Assembly: GCA_035561135.1 (NCBI GenBank)
Contig: DATMYA010000014.1
Location: forward strand, 1-64,000
DNA length: 64,000 bases
Origin: Clostridia bacterium
GTDB lineage: Bacteria > Acidobacteriota > Terriglobia > Terriglobales > Acidobacteriaceae
Direction: 5' to 3'
Positions 1 through 8,322 of this stretch are shown here, piece by piece. Made by a program: the position numbers and the translations under genes. The notes beneath the pieces are model-generated. The model saw only the letters and a program-made list of their open reading frames with translations, ran no database searches and was not told the DNA's origin. Positions within the stretch are counted from its first letter, which is position 1; every line of letters starts with the position of its first letter.

Positions 1-1
1 C

Positions 2-652
2 GGAGGCATGGTGGCCTTCGCTTTGCAATGCGTCTTTGTGGCTGTCGTGCTGTTGGTGCGGTCGCGATCCACAGTGCCTGCGCTGACGGTTACTTGCGCA
101 CTATTGCTGACAGTGGGCTTAGGTCTATGGCTCTCGTCAGACCAGGTGATTGGACGCCTAACGAGCATTGGCCAGGAAGCCGATTCAGTGAGCCGCCTAC
201 AGGTTTCGAAAGACAGCTTGCAAATGGTGAAGCTACACCCGGTGTTAGGCTGGGGCTTGGGAACATTCCCGACCGTCTATCCGCAATATCGGAGCTTCGC
301 GACAGATCTGTTCATGAACGAAGCGCATAACGACGTTGTGCAACTGCTGGTGGAGACAGGCGTGACGGGTCTCTCGCTGGCGCTGATGCTGATGCTGATT
401 GTCTTTCGTGAAGGCATCCGGCAGCTCAATCGGGCCGCTTTCGAAACGTGGCACACCACGGGAGTCGTCGCCGCATTAACGGCCTGCGTCGGCCTGAGCC
501 TTCACAGCCTGTTCGATTTCAATCTGCACATTCCGGCGAATGCGATGTTGTTCTACGTATTGTGCGCGCTTGCGGCATCGAACGGGCGCGAAGAAACGCC
601 AGTCGTCCGCAGGCTTCGCCGAAGCGGAGAAACTGCGATTGTTGAGGTCTAG
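2..652 (+). CDS. O-antigen ligase / polymerase family protein, C-terminal part
   Basis: Integral membrane protein of the Wzy/WaaL O-antigen ligase family, which joins or polymerises lipid-linked glycans on the periplasmic face of the inner membrane. The frame is open to the left edge. An ATG at 8 is possible but is probably internal, because only about 214 residues are present and family members usually have about 400 or more. Visible features are a hydrophobic N-terminal stretch, the typical periplasmic motif HPVLGWGLGTF followed by NEAHNDVVQLLVETG, and two or three further membrane segments ending in a basic tail. The next gene on the same strand is a nucleotide-sugar dehydratase, which supports a surface polysaccharide role. 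The substrate cannot be told. Confidence 0.85.
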   Translation, partial: GGMVAFALQCVFVAVVLLVRSRSTVPALTVTCALLLTVGLGLWLSSDQVIGRLTSIGQEADSVSRLQVSKDSLQMVKLHPVLGWGLGTFPTVYPQYRSFATDLFMNEAHNDVVQLLVETGVTGLSLALMLMLIVFREGIRQLNRAAFETWHTTGVVAALTACVGLSLHSLFDFNLHIPANAMLFYVLCALAASNGREETPVVRRLRRSGETAIVEV

Positions 653-732
653 CAGGACTGGCGTAAGTGGCGGGTGACATTTTTCATAACTGCGTTTTTG
701 TTTTGTGGGCTGAAAGTAATGGACCCAGTTAA

Positions 733-2667
733 ATGAACGGTGAGTCCGTCGTAGAAGTTGGTAGATCAGATAACACCATTTTCAAGAATTCTTTGCGACG
801 CGTTTCGCAATTCCTGAATCAATTGCCATCCGGCTTTTACTCGCGCCCGATGCAGTTGGTGATCGATCTGGTTCTTTCGTCGGTGGCAGTCTTTGTCGCA
901 TTCCACGTGCGGTTCGAGAATGGTTTAGCGCCCGGCTTCCGATTCACCATGTGGGCGATGATCGTGCTGGTTCCCATCGTGCGATGGGGGTCGATCACTG
1001 CTTTAAACGGATACGAAATTCTTTGGCGGTATTTCAGTTTCCGCGACGTGCAGTTGCTCGCATTCGCATGTCTCCCGCCCACCATGCTTCTCCTGCTCAT
1101 ACGCGCAACGCGTCCAGCGAGCTTCCCCATTTCGACGGGCGTGGTCGTGATCGAGTACGCCACATTCCTGTTCATGGCGGCCTCGGCACGGGGAATGCGC
1201 CGCCTGGTTTTTGAACTGTCTCGTGGCGACGGCTCCGACCGAAAGCGCGCACTGGTGATAGGCAGCGATGACACCCTTGCGGCTGCACTTCACGATCTGC
1301 AACAGAATCCGAACATCTCGATTCTTGGGCTGCTCGCCCCTGAACAACGGCTGCACGGAAAAGTTATCTGTGGCGTAACCGTTCTTGGCGGCCCCGAGCA
1401 ACTCGCCACGGTGCTGGTGCAACACTCGATCGCGCTGGTGCTGGTGGCGGATGCCAGCATGCCCTGCGTCGGTGAATGTGTTGCGACGGCCGCAGAATGT
1501 GGGACTGAGGTGCGGTTGCTGCCCTCGGCTAACAACGTTCTGCGCGGCGACGTGAAGGTTCACGCCAGTCCCAATCCAGAGGTTGTCCTTGCCAAAGCTG
1601 CCGGCAAGGGAGAACAGCGCACCGAAGTGATTGAAGCGTTCCGAGGACGTTCCGTGCTCATTACCGGCGCGGGTGGCTCTATCGGGTCCGAGCTGTGTAA
1701 CCAGGTTTCCGCATTTCCGGTGAAGCGCATCATCCTGCTCGATCAGGATGAGAACTCGATCTTCGAGATTCACGCGGAGTTGCGCCAGCGCAATACCAAA
1801 GCTGAATTGGTTCAGGTTGTCGGCGATATCCGAAACACAAGTCAGATGCGCCGCGTCTTCTCAACCTACTCGCCAGACATCGTGCTGCACGCCGCGGCTT
1901 ACAAGCACGTTCCTCTGATGGAAGTGAACCGTTCGCAGGCGGTGATGAACAACGTTATCGGCACGCGCGAGATCGCGGACCTGGCCATTGAGCTTGGCGT
2001 TGAGAGATTCCTGATGATTTCGACCGACAAGGCCGTGCGCCCAACCAGCATCATGGGCGCGACGAAGCGCGTTGCCGAGATACTGGTACACAACCGCGCC
2101 GTGCGTCCCGGCTGCAAGACTAAGTTTGCATGCGTGCGCTTTGGCAACGTACTCGGAAGTCGTGGCAGCGTGGTTCCTATTTTTCTTCGGCAGATCGCAG
2201 AGGGCCGCCCCGTGACCATCACGCACGAGTTGATGACGCGCTACTTCATGACCATCCCAGAAGCCGTTCAACTCGTACTGCAAGCGGTAACGCTAGCGTT
2301 GAGGGGGGAAGTTTATATGCTCGATATGGGCGATCCTGTCGAGATCATGACACTGGCGCGAAAACTGATCCAAGCGGCTGGCCTTCGGCCAGGGATCGAT
2401 ATCCCAATCAACATCACGGGAATTCGTCCCGGCGAAAAATTGCACGAGCAGCTATGGAGCGAAGGCGCCCACGTCACGCCAACCAGTTTCAAACGCGTCT
2501 TCCGCGTTGTGTCATCCGCGGTTCCTCCCAAGATCGATGGCGAGTTGGTCGCCTTGGAGCGGCTGGCTTCGGCAGGTGCCGAAGGCGAAATACTCGGCGT
2601 ACTGAAGCGACTGCCCATCGACTTCCTCCAACAGCATCACACGGCGGTAGCGAGCGCACGCAAATGA
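733..2667 (+). CDS. Membrane-bound UDP-sugar 4,6-dehydratase (CapD/WbpM/PglF family)
   Basis: Likely a nucleotide-sugar 4,6-dehydratase that starts synthesis of a modified amino sugar (for example from UDP-GlcNAc) for surface polysaccharide or glycoprotein. At 644 aa it has the full WbpM/PglF length. There are four membrane segments in roughly residues 35-150, a Rossmann-like domain at about 170-300, and a second NAD-binding domain opening with VLITGAGGSIGSEL. The segment STDKAVRPTSIMGATK shows the family's S-M-K arrangement, with Met in place of the SDR Tyr. It lies 80 bp after the O-antigen ligase and is probably co-transcribed. The exact sugar is unknown; simple epimerase activity is less likely because of the Met. 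Confidence 0.9.
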   Translation: MNGESVVEVGRSDNTIFKNSLRRVSQFLNQLPSGFYSRPMQLVIDLVLSSVAVFVAFHVRFENGLAPGFRFTMWAMIVLVPIVRWGSITALNGYEILWRYFSFRDVQLLAFACLPPTMLLLLIRATRPASFPISTGVVVIEYATFLFMAASARGMRRLVFELSRGDGSDRKRALVIGSDDTLAAALHDLQQNPNISILGLLAPEQRLHGKVICGVTVLGGPEQLATVLVQHSIALVLVADASMPCVGECVATAAECGTEVRLLPSANNVLRGDVKVHASPNPEVVLAKAAGKGEQRTEVIEAFRGRSVLITGAGGSIGSELCNQVSAFPVKRIILLDQDENSIFEIHAELRQRNTKAELVQVVGDIRNTSQMRRVFSTYSPDIVLHAAAYKHVPLMEVNRSQAVMNNVIGTREIADLAIELGVERFLMISTDKAVRPTSIMGATKRVAEILVHNRAVRPGCKTKFACVRFGNVLGSRGSVVPIFLRQIAEGRPVTITHELMTRYFMTIPEAVQLVLQAVTLALRGEVYMLDMGDPVEIMTLARKLIQAAGLRPGIDIPINITGIRPGEKLHEQLWSEGAHVTPTSFKRVFRVVSSAVPPKIDGELVALERLASAGAEGEILGVLKRLPIDFLQQHHTAVASARK

Positions 2668-2725
2668 CAGGCAACTAGCAACGAGTTTGCGTGCGCTCTG
2701 AAGTCCACTTTGACATAATGCTCGG

Positions 2726-3589
2726 GTGAATACTTCGCCGGAATCGAACTGGAATACCTTCGCGCGCGTAAATGCCAGCCAGCGCTGGCGCAAGCCCTCG
2801 GCCGCAATGGGAAAGCAAGTAACGGAGACCCTCGTCGCGGAGGCTCGCGTCGAACCAGGGATGGAAGTGCTCGATATCGCCTCGGGTACGGGCGAACCGG
2901 CAATCTCGATTGCCACCTTGCTGCAGCAATCGAGCACCCAAGGGTCGCCGGGCCGGGTCGTCGCAACAGACATCTCGCCTGACCCGCTGAAGGTGGCGGA
3001 ACAGCGTGCCCGCGATCGCGGCCTTACGAATATGGAATTCACTCCCGCCGACGTCCACCAACTGCCGTTCGAAGATGGGCGTTTTGACCGCGTCACCTGC
3101 CGACTGGGCGTAATGTTTTTCGCGGACTTGCCGCGCGCGCTTCGAGAGATCCGCCGTGTGCTCAAACCAAACGGCCGCGTTACCCTGCTTGCCTGGGGGC
3201 CGCTGGAGCAGCCTTACTTCGGCGTGACAATCGGCGCCATAGTCCGTGCCGCGCCTGGTCTTGCTGTACCCACTTCTGGCGAGAAGATGTTCAAATTCGG
3301 AGAGCCTGGAACTCTGACAAAAGCGCTGCGCGAAGCAGGTTTCGGACATGTGGACGAGGTCACGAAGGACGTCCCATGGAATTGGCCGGACACGCCCGAG
3401 GAATTCTGGGCGTACTTTCAGGAAGTTACTATTCCATTCAAACCACTCTTCCAGGCCATCCCCCCTGAGCGCCACGACGACGTTCACCGGCAAGTCCTCG
3501 CGGCGATTCGCAATGTTTATGACGGACTAGAGGTGAAGTTCAACGCCCGAGTTGTGCTGGCATCCGCGACGCCCAGCCTGCAAGGTTAA
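2726..3589 (+). CDS. Class I SAM-dependent methyltransferase (UbiE/Methyltransf_11 type)
   Basis: Soluble methyltransferase of 287 aa, GTG start. Motif I is VLDIASGTGEPA at about residue 48, followed by VVATDISPDPLKVA (the acidic residue that binds the ribose of SAM) and post-motifs LPFEDGRFDRVTCRLGVMFF and LREIRRVLKPNGRV. These place it in the UbiE-like small-molecule methyltransferase group; the substrate cannot be deduced. The C-terminal third is family-specific. It follows the polysaccharide gene by 58 bp and ends just before a bidirectional terminator, so it may be the last gene of that transcript. Confidence 0.85.
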   Translation: MNTSPESNWNTFARVNASQRWRKPSAAMGKQVTETLVAEARVEPGMEVLDIASGTGEPAISIATLLQQSSTQGSPGRVVATDISPDPLKVAEQRARDRGLTNMEFTPADVHQLPFEDGRFDRVTCRLGVMFFADLPRALREIRRVLKPNGRVTLLAWGPLEQPYFGVTIGAIVRAAPGLAVPTSGEKMFKFGEPGTLTKALREAGFGHVDEVTKDVPWNWPDTPEEFWAYFQEVTIPFKPLFQAIPPERHDDVHRQVLAAIRNVYDGLEVKFNARVVLASATPSLQG

Positions 3590-3590
3590 C

Positions 3591-3628
3591 AAAAAGATGG
3601 GGACGCCGTTCGGCGTCCCCATCTTTTT
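3591..3628. terminator. Bidirectional intrinsic terminator
   Basis: Perfect 18-bp inverted repeat (3591-3608 and 3611-3628) with a two-base loop. The stem is GC-rich (GGGGACGCCG core) and flanked by A5 on the left and T5 on the right, so it gives a hairpin plus U-run in both directions. It separates the convergent methyltransferase (stop 3589) and RND permease (stop 3650). Confidence 0.92.
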
Positions 3629-3649
3629 AGTTCTCGAGTGTTTCGCGTC

Positions 3650-6600
3650 CTAGTCTCCAGTTTGGGGCGCCGCCTGGAGCGCTGGAACCTTGAACGGCAG
3701 CCAACTCCGCACCATGACGTAAAGCACCGGAATGATGAACAGATTGAGGATTGATGACAGAATCATGCCGCCGAAAACGGACGTTCCCACCGAGTGGCGT
3801 CCGGCAGCACCGGCACCGGTTGCGAAGACCAGCGGCAGCATGCCGAGGATGAATGCAACCGAGGTCATCAAGATCGGTCGCAGACGAAGGCGGGCTGCTT
3901 CGATTGCCGACTCGACCAGTCCCATGCCCTTGGCCTGAAGCTGCTCCGCGAACTCCACAATCAAAATCGCATTCTTACTTGCCAAGCCGATTAGCATCAC
4001 GAGTCCAACCTGGCAGTAAACATCGTTTTGCAGGCCCCGCATCCATTGTGCTGCGAGAGCTCCCAGCACCGCCATCGGCACCGCCAGCAGAATAATGAAC
4101 GGCAGCACGAAGCTTTCGTACTGCGCCGAAAGTGTGAGATATACCACGACCAGTCCCAAACCGAACAGAATCATTGACTGGCCTCCCGATTGAATCTCCT
4201 CCAGCGAAAGCCCCGTCCACTCGAACGAATAACTGGCTGGCAGCGTTTCTTTTGCTACTTGTTCCATCGCCTGGAGCGCCTGACCTGAGCTGTATCCCTG
4301 TGCCGCGCTACCATTGATCTCCGCCGTGCGGAACAGGTTGTAGTGGCTGATGATGCTGGGATTAGTCGTTTCGCGAATGTTAACAACGCTATCCAGCGGC
4401 ACCATGCGACCGTCGCCCGAACGAACGTAGAATTGCCGCAGATCACGAGGCTGCGCACGAAACTGCTTGTCCGCCTGCACATATACGCGGTAAGAACGAT
4501 TATTGAAATCGAAATCGTTCACGTACTGCGAGCCCATGTAGATCTGCAGTGCTGACGTGATTTGCGTGAATGGTACGCCGAGGCTCTTCGCCTTCTCGCG
4601 ATCGATCTCAACCAGAAATTGTGGATCGTTCGCAGTGAAGCTGCTGAACAATCCTGACAGGTCCTTGCGCTGGCGTGCCTTGTTCAGGAACGTTTGCAGC
4701 ACCCCATCCAATTCTTCCGTTGTGCCGCTTCCAAGCTGTTCGAGTTGGAATTGGAAGCCACCGAAATTGCCTAGACCTTGGATTGGCGGCGGCAAGAACG
4801 GAACGACGACCGCTTCCGAAATGCCCATTAACGGGCCGCGAACGGAATCGATGATCGCCTGCGCAGAGTGACTCCTGCCTTTTCGTTCTGCTATATCACG
4901 CAAGTTGATGAAGATCAGCGCACGGTTCGGAGCTGCACCGGAAAAGCTATATCCCGGAACCGAGAAGACTCCCGTGATGTCCTTGTTTTCTGCAAGGATC
5001 TGGCTGGCACGTGTCGCGACCCGCGTCGTGTAATCCAGCGATGCACCCGGAGGAGCCTGGACCAGCGTAATGAAGTAGCCCTGATCCTCGTCGGGAACGA
5101 AGCTGGTGGGCACAGTTCTGTAGACCCAGTAAGTTGCCCCAAGCCCGGCCAGGAATACCAGCACCACCAACACACGCCGTCGCTCCAGGCGATTCAGGAT
5201 GTTGACATAGGACTGAGTTCCGCGTTCGATCATTCGGTTGATGACGCGAAAAAACGCATGTTGTGGTTTTTCCGTGTGTCGCAGCAGTATTGCCGACAAC
5301 GCAGGCGTCAGCGTGAGTGCATTAAATGCTGACAGCGCGATGGAGAATGCGATTGTCAGAGCGAACTGCTGGTACATCCTTCCGGTCGTGCCCGGGAATA
5401 ACGCCACCGGAACAAAGACAGCAATCAGCACGATCGAAGTTGCGATGACCGCGCTGGTCACCTCGCTCATGGCAACACGCGACGCTTCCGCTGCGTCGTG
5501 AATGCCTTCGTGAATATGGCGCTCAACGTTCTCAATGACGACGATCGCATCATCGACTACCAGCCCCGTAGCCAACGTGATTCCAAACAGCGTAAGCGTA
5601 TTGATCGAGAATCCGAATAGCTTGACGAATGCGAATGCGCCGATCAGTGAGACCGGAATCGTGATTGCCGGAATCACCGTGCTACGCCAGCTTTGCAGGA
5701 ACAGGAAGATGACAAGCACGACGATCACGATTGCTTCGACCAGCGTCTTCAATACCTCGTTGATCGATTCGCTCACTGCTCTCGTCGTGTCAAATGCAAC
5801 CTGGTACTTCAGTCCCGGCGGGAACTGATGTGAGAGGCGCTCGAGTTCCTGAAGCACTCCTTTATCAACGTCCAACGCGTTGGCGTTAGAGAGTTGCAAC
5901 ACGCCAAGGCCAATTGCCTCGTGGCCGTTGTACGCCAGGTTCGATCCGTAGCTCTCTGCGCCGAGTTCGGCACGGCCCACGTCGCGCAACTGAATCAACG
6001 AGCCATCCGGCGCGCGCTTGATGATGATAGCCTCAAATTGCTTCGGGTCCAGCAGTCGCCCGACAGCGCGAACGCTGATCTGGAACGCCTGTCCAGACAT
6101 GGACGGTGGTTCCCCAACTTGTCCCGCCGCGACCTGTACGTTCTGCTCGCGGAGGGCATCCACAACGTCCTGTGCCGTGAGGTCACGCTTGGCCAATCGG
6201 ACGGGGTCCAGCCAGAGGCGCATCGCGTATTTGCGTTCGCCAAAGATTAGTACATCGCCGACACCCTTCACCCGCTTAAGCGCGTCCTTCACGTAGACGT
6301 CGAGATAGTTGCTGATGAATAAGCTGTCGTACCGGTTCTCGTCCGAATAGAAGCCGGCGGCCAGAACAAACGATCCGGAGTTCTTGTTGATCGACAGCCC
6401 TGTTGTCTGCACTTCTGCAGGAAGGCGGCCGAGTGCCGTTGACGCCCTGTTTTGAACATCCACGGCTGCGATATCCAGGTTACGGCTCACATCGAACGTG
6501 GCAGTAATCGAGCTTGAGCCATCATTGCCGCTGGTTGAACTCAGGTAGTCCATACCCTCCGCGCCGTTGATGACCTGCTCGAGCACGGTAGTGACGCTGG

Positions 6601-6778
6601 TTTCGACGGCCCGCGAATTCGCGCCCGTGTAGAAGGCGTTCACCGACACCTGCGGCGGTGCGAGCACCGGGAACTGCGCAATTGGCAAAGTCGGGATCGC
6701 CAGCGCTCCGGCGAGAATGATGAGGAGCGAACAAACGGTGGCAAATACCGGGCGTCGTATAAAGAAATTTACGAACAT
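3650..6778 (-). CDS. RND multidrug efflux permease (HAE1/AcrB family)
   Basis: Inner-membrane proton-driven transporter of 1042 aa, the normal length for AcrB/MexB-type pumps. The N-terminus MFVNFFIRRPVFATV is typical. Transmembrane segment 4 carries the proton-relay Asp pair in GLVVDDAIVVIENVERH, and segment 10 carries the relay Lys in LIGLASKNAILIVEFAEQL. The periplasmic porter and docking loops are complete. The adaptor gene lies 16 bp upstream, so the two form an operon. No outer-membrane channel gene accompanies them. Substrates are likely drugs, detergents or other lipophiles, but cannot be named from sequence. Confidence 0.96.
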   Translation of the reverse strand: MFVNFFIRRPVFATVCSLLIILAGALAIPTLPIAQFPVLAPPQVSVNAFYTGANSRAVETSVTTVLEQVINGAEGMDYLSSTSGNDGSSSITATFDVSRNLDIAAVDVQNRASTALGRLPAEVQTTGLSINKNSGSFVLAAGFYSDENRYDSLFISNYLDVYVKDALKRVKGVGDVLIFGERKYAMRLWLDPVRLAKRDLTAQDVVDALREQNVQVAAGQVGEPPSMSGQAFQISVRAVGRLLDPKQFEAIIIKRAPDGSLIQLRDVGRAELGAESYGSNLAYNGHEAIGLGVLQLSNANALDVDKGVLQELERLSHQFPPGLKYQVAFDTTRAVSESINEVLKTLVEAIVIVVLVIFLFLQSWRSTVIPAITIPVSLIGAFAFVKLFGFSINTLTLFGITLATGLVVDDAIVVIENVERHIHEGIHDAAEASRVAMSEVTSAVIATSIVLIAVFVPVALFPGTTGRMYQQFALTIAFSIALSAFNALTLTPALSAILLRHTEKPQHAFFRVINRMIERGTQSYVNILNRLERRRVLVVLVFLAGLGATYWVYRTVPTSFVPDEDQGYFITLVQAPPGASLDYTTRVATRASQILAENKDITGVFSVPGYSFSGAAPNRALIFINLRDIAERKGRSHSAQAIIDSVRGPLMGISEAVVVPFLPPPIQGLGNFGGFQFQLEQLGSGTTEELDGVLQTFLNKARQRKDLSGLFSSFTANDPQFLVEIDREKAKSLGVPFTQITSALQIYMGSQYVNDFDFNNRSYRVYVQADKQFRAQPRDLRQFYVRSGDGRMVPLDSVVNIRETTNPSIISHYNLFRTAEINGSAAQGYSSGQALQAMEQVAKETLPASYSFEWTGLSLEEIQSGGQSMILFGLGLVVVYLTLSAQYESFVLPFIILLAVPMAVLGALAAQWMRGLQNDVYCQVGLVMLIGLASKNAILIVEFAEQLQAKGMGLVESAIEAARLRLRPILMTSVAFILGMLPLVFATGAGAAGRHSVGTSVFGGMILSSILNLFIIPVLYVMVRSWLPFKVPALQAAPQTGD

Positions 6779-6794
6779 TGGTTTTATATCTCGC

Positions 6795-7898
6795 TCAGGC
6801 TTGTGGCACGACAGCCATGCCGTCTTGCAGCATCTGCGTCCCGCTAATGATTACTTTGTCGCCGGACTTTATTCCGTCCAGAACCACGAAATCGTTGCCG
6901 ACGATATCGCCGACACGGATCGCCCTCTGCCGGGCGAAGAACTGATCACCCTGCTTTTCCGCTACGAATGCGAATGTCTGTCCGTTAAGCAGGGAGATGG
7001 CCGTGACAGGAATCACCGGGCGCTCGAGTTCGCTCCAAACTACCCGCACGTGTACAACCTGGTTGTTGCGGAACAAACGCTTCGCGTTCGGCACCTGGGC
7101 TTTCAGGAGAAGCAACTGCGTTTGCGGGTCCACGCGGGGAGAGACGAACGTTACCTTGCTGCGAACGACCGATGCACCGGCATCGTCCACGATATCGACA
7201 GGAGTGCCAACTCGGACCTTCGACGAGTTCTCGGACGGGATCGAGACGTAGAGTTCAAGTTCGCCGCCCTTGTCGAGCGTCGTCAGCAGTGTCGAATTCG
7301 TCACACGATCGCCAACGCGCACCGGAATATCGCCGATTGTTCCAGAGGCGGGTGCCTTGACGGTGAAATAGCGTAGCTGAACCCGCTGCTCACGCACCGT
7401 AGCTCCGAGCGCATCGACGTCGGCCACGGAGGCTTCGTACGCAGTCTGCGCCTGGTCGAGCTCCTGGCGGCTGATCACGCCAGCGGCATGGAGTTTTTTC
7501 CTTCGCTCAAGTTCATCGTGGTTGAACGCCAGCGCGGCCAACTTTGACCGCCGCGTCGCTTCCTGCGAATGAACGGTTGCCTGCTGTTTGCGGGGATCAA
7601 TCTCAAGCAGTGGCTGTCCCGCGCGCACCTCATCGCCAGCGCTGACCAATATCTCCGTGATCTGTCCTTCGACCTCCGGCTGTAGAACCGACGAATTTCG
7701 AGACTTCATCGTGCCTATGTACTCGGTGTATTCCGGAACGCGTTGCGCCTTGGCTTCCAGCACTTTAGCTGGACTTGCTGGCGGCGCGGCTTTCGCCTCC
7801 GTCGTGCCCTTCTGCGCGCATCCGCCCAACAGCAAGGCGGTCGCGATTATCGCAACCAAAGGCAAATACCCGAAGTCGTTTACGTCACGAATGCGCAT
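6795..7898 (-). CDS. RND efflux periplasmic adaptor lipoprotein (AcrA/MexA family)
   Basis: Membrane-fusion protein bridging the RND pump and an outer-membrane channel. I use the ATG at 7898, not an in-frame start at 7964, because a GGGGGAG ribosome site sits just upstream and the product then begins with a proper lipoprotein signal (LVAIIATALLLGGC, lipobox LGGC). That gives 367 aa. The lipoyl-like motif (ILVSAGDEVRAGQPLLEID), an alpha-hairpin rich in K/E/Q, and the second lipoyl half (FTVKAPASGTIGDIPVRVGD) appear in the expected order, followed by the beta-barrel domain. It is first in the operon, behind a promoter with a palindromic site at 8066-8082. Confidence 0.93.
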   Translation of the reverse strand: MRIRDVNDFGYLPLVAIIATALLLGGCAQKGTTEAKAAPPASPAKVLEAKAQRVPEYTEYIGTMKSRNSSVLQPEVEGQITEILVSAGDEVRAGQPLLEIDPRKQQATVHSQEATRRSKLAALAFNHDELERRKKLHAAGVISRQELDQAQTAYEASVADVDALGATVREQRVQLRYFTVKAPASGTIGDIPVRVGDRVTNSTLLTTLDKGGELELYVSIPSENSSKVRVGTPVDIVDDAGASVVRSKVTFVSPRVDPQTQLLLLKAQVPNAKRLFRNNQVVHVRVVWSELERPVIPVTAISLLNGQTFAFVAEKQGDQFFARQRAIRVGDIVGNDFVVLDGIKSGDKVIISGTQMLQDGMAVVPQA

Positions 7899-8055
7899 CC
7901 ACTTCTCCCCCACACTCTTTCTATACGTGAACAGTAACAGACAGAACGCACCCCACGTGCGCATGTTGATGAAGCCGGAGTCTTACGTGATGCAATGTAT
8001 TCAGATTGAAGCTGCTTACCTTCTATGGGTTAGGAGAAGGTGCCCGTCTGCGAAC

Positions 8056-8084
8056 AGTATAGTGCGAAATCCTAAGGATTTCAG
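8056..8084 (-). promoter_or_regulatory. Predicted sigma-70 promoter of the RND operon with internal palindromic operator
   Basis: On the minus strand, -35 CTGAAA (8084-8079) and -10 TATACT (8061-8056) are separated by 17 bp. A perfect inverted repeat GAAATCC-TAA-GGATTTC (8066-8082) fills the spacer and overlaps the -35, a position expected for a repressor. The inferred leader to the adaptor ATG at 7898 is about 150 nt. The regulator is not encoded next to it. Confidence 0.55.
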
Positions 8085-8149
8085 TTGAAGTGAGTCGATG
8101 CTGGCGTGAGATAACTGATCCATAACCTGTTTTCACATCAGTAACTGCA

Positions 8150-8178
8150 TTGACGTAAGTAGATCCTTGCTTCACAAT
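8150..8178 (+). promoter_or_regulatory. Predicted sigma-70 promoter of the riboswitch-protease transcript
   Basis: -35 TTGACG (5/6 match) at 8150-8155 and -10 CACAAT (4/6) at 8173-8178 with an exact 17-bp spacer. Transcription would begin near 8185, only a few bases before the aptamer stem P1 at 8192. That agreement with the riboswitch boundary supports the call. Confidence 0.6.
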
Positions 8179-8190
8179 CCCCACCGCTCA

Positions 8191-8282
8191 ACCGCACGAA
8201 AAGGCAAACCACCTGCAGGTGGGGACGCAAAGCCGCGGGTCTCTCCCTCTCCCTGAGAGACAGCCAGGCTGCCGAATGCGGA
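8191..8282 (+). ncRNA. GEMM / cyclic-di-GMP-I class riboswitch aptamer
   Basis: The hallmark GEMM blocks occur in order: GGCAAACC, a short P2 hairpin (CCACC 8209-8213 with GGTGG 8218-8222), GGACGCAAAGCC (8223-8234), a second hairpin (GTCTCTC 8239-8245 with GAGAGAC 8255-8261), then AGCCAGGCTGCCGA. The ends close as P1 (CCGCA 8192-8196 with TGCGG 8277-8281). This matches the known c-di-GMP-I aptamer layout. The base two before the C of GGCAAACC is G, as in c-di-GMP binders; variants with A there tend to bind cGAMP. It sits 41 nt before the protease ATG. I see no terminator hairpin between them, so control may be translational. Confidence 0.88.
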
Positions 8283-8322
8283 GTTCCGCTTAACTACTTC
8301 AGCAGTCAAGGATCAGGCGACC

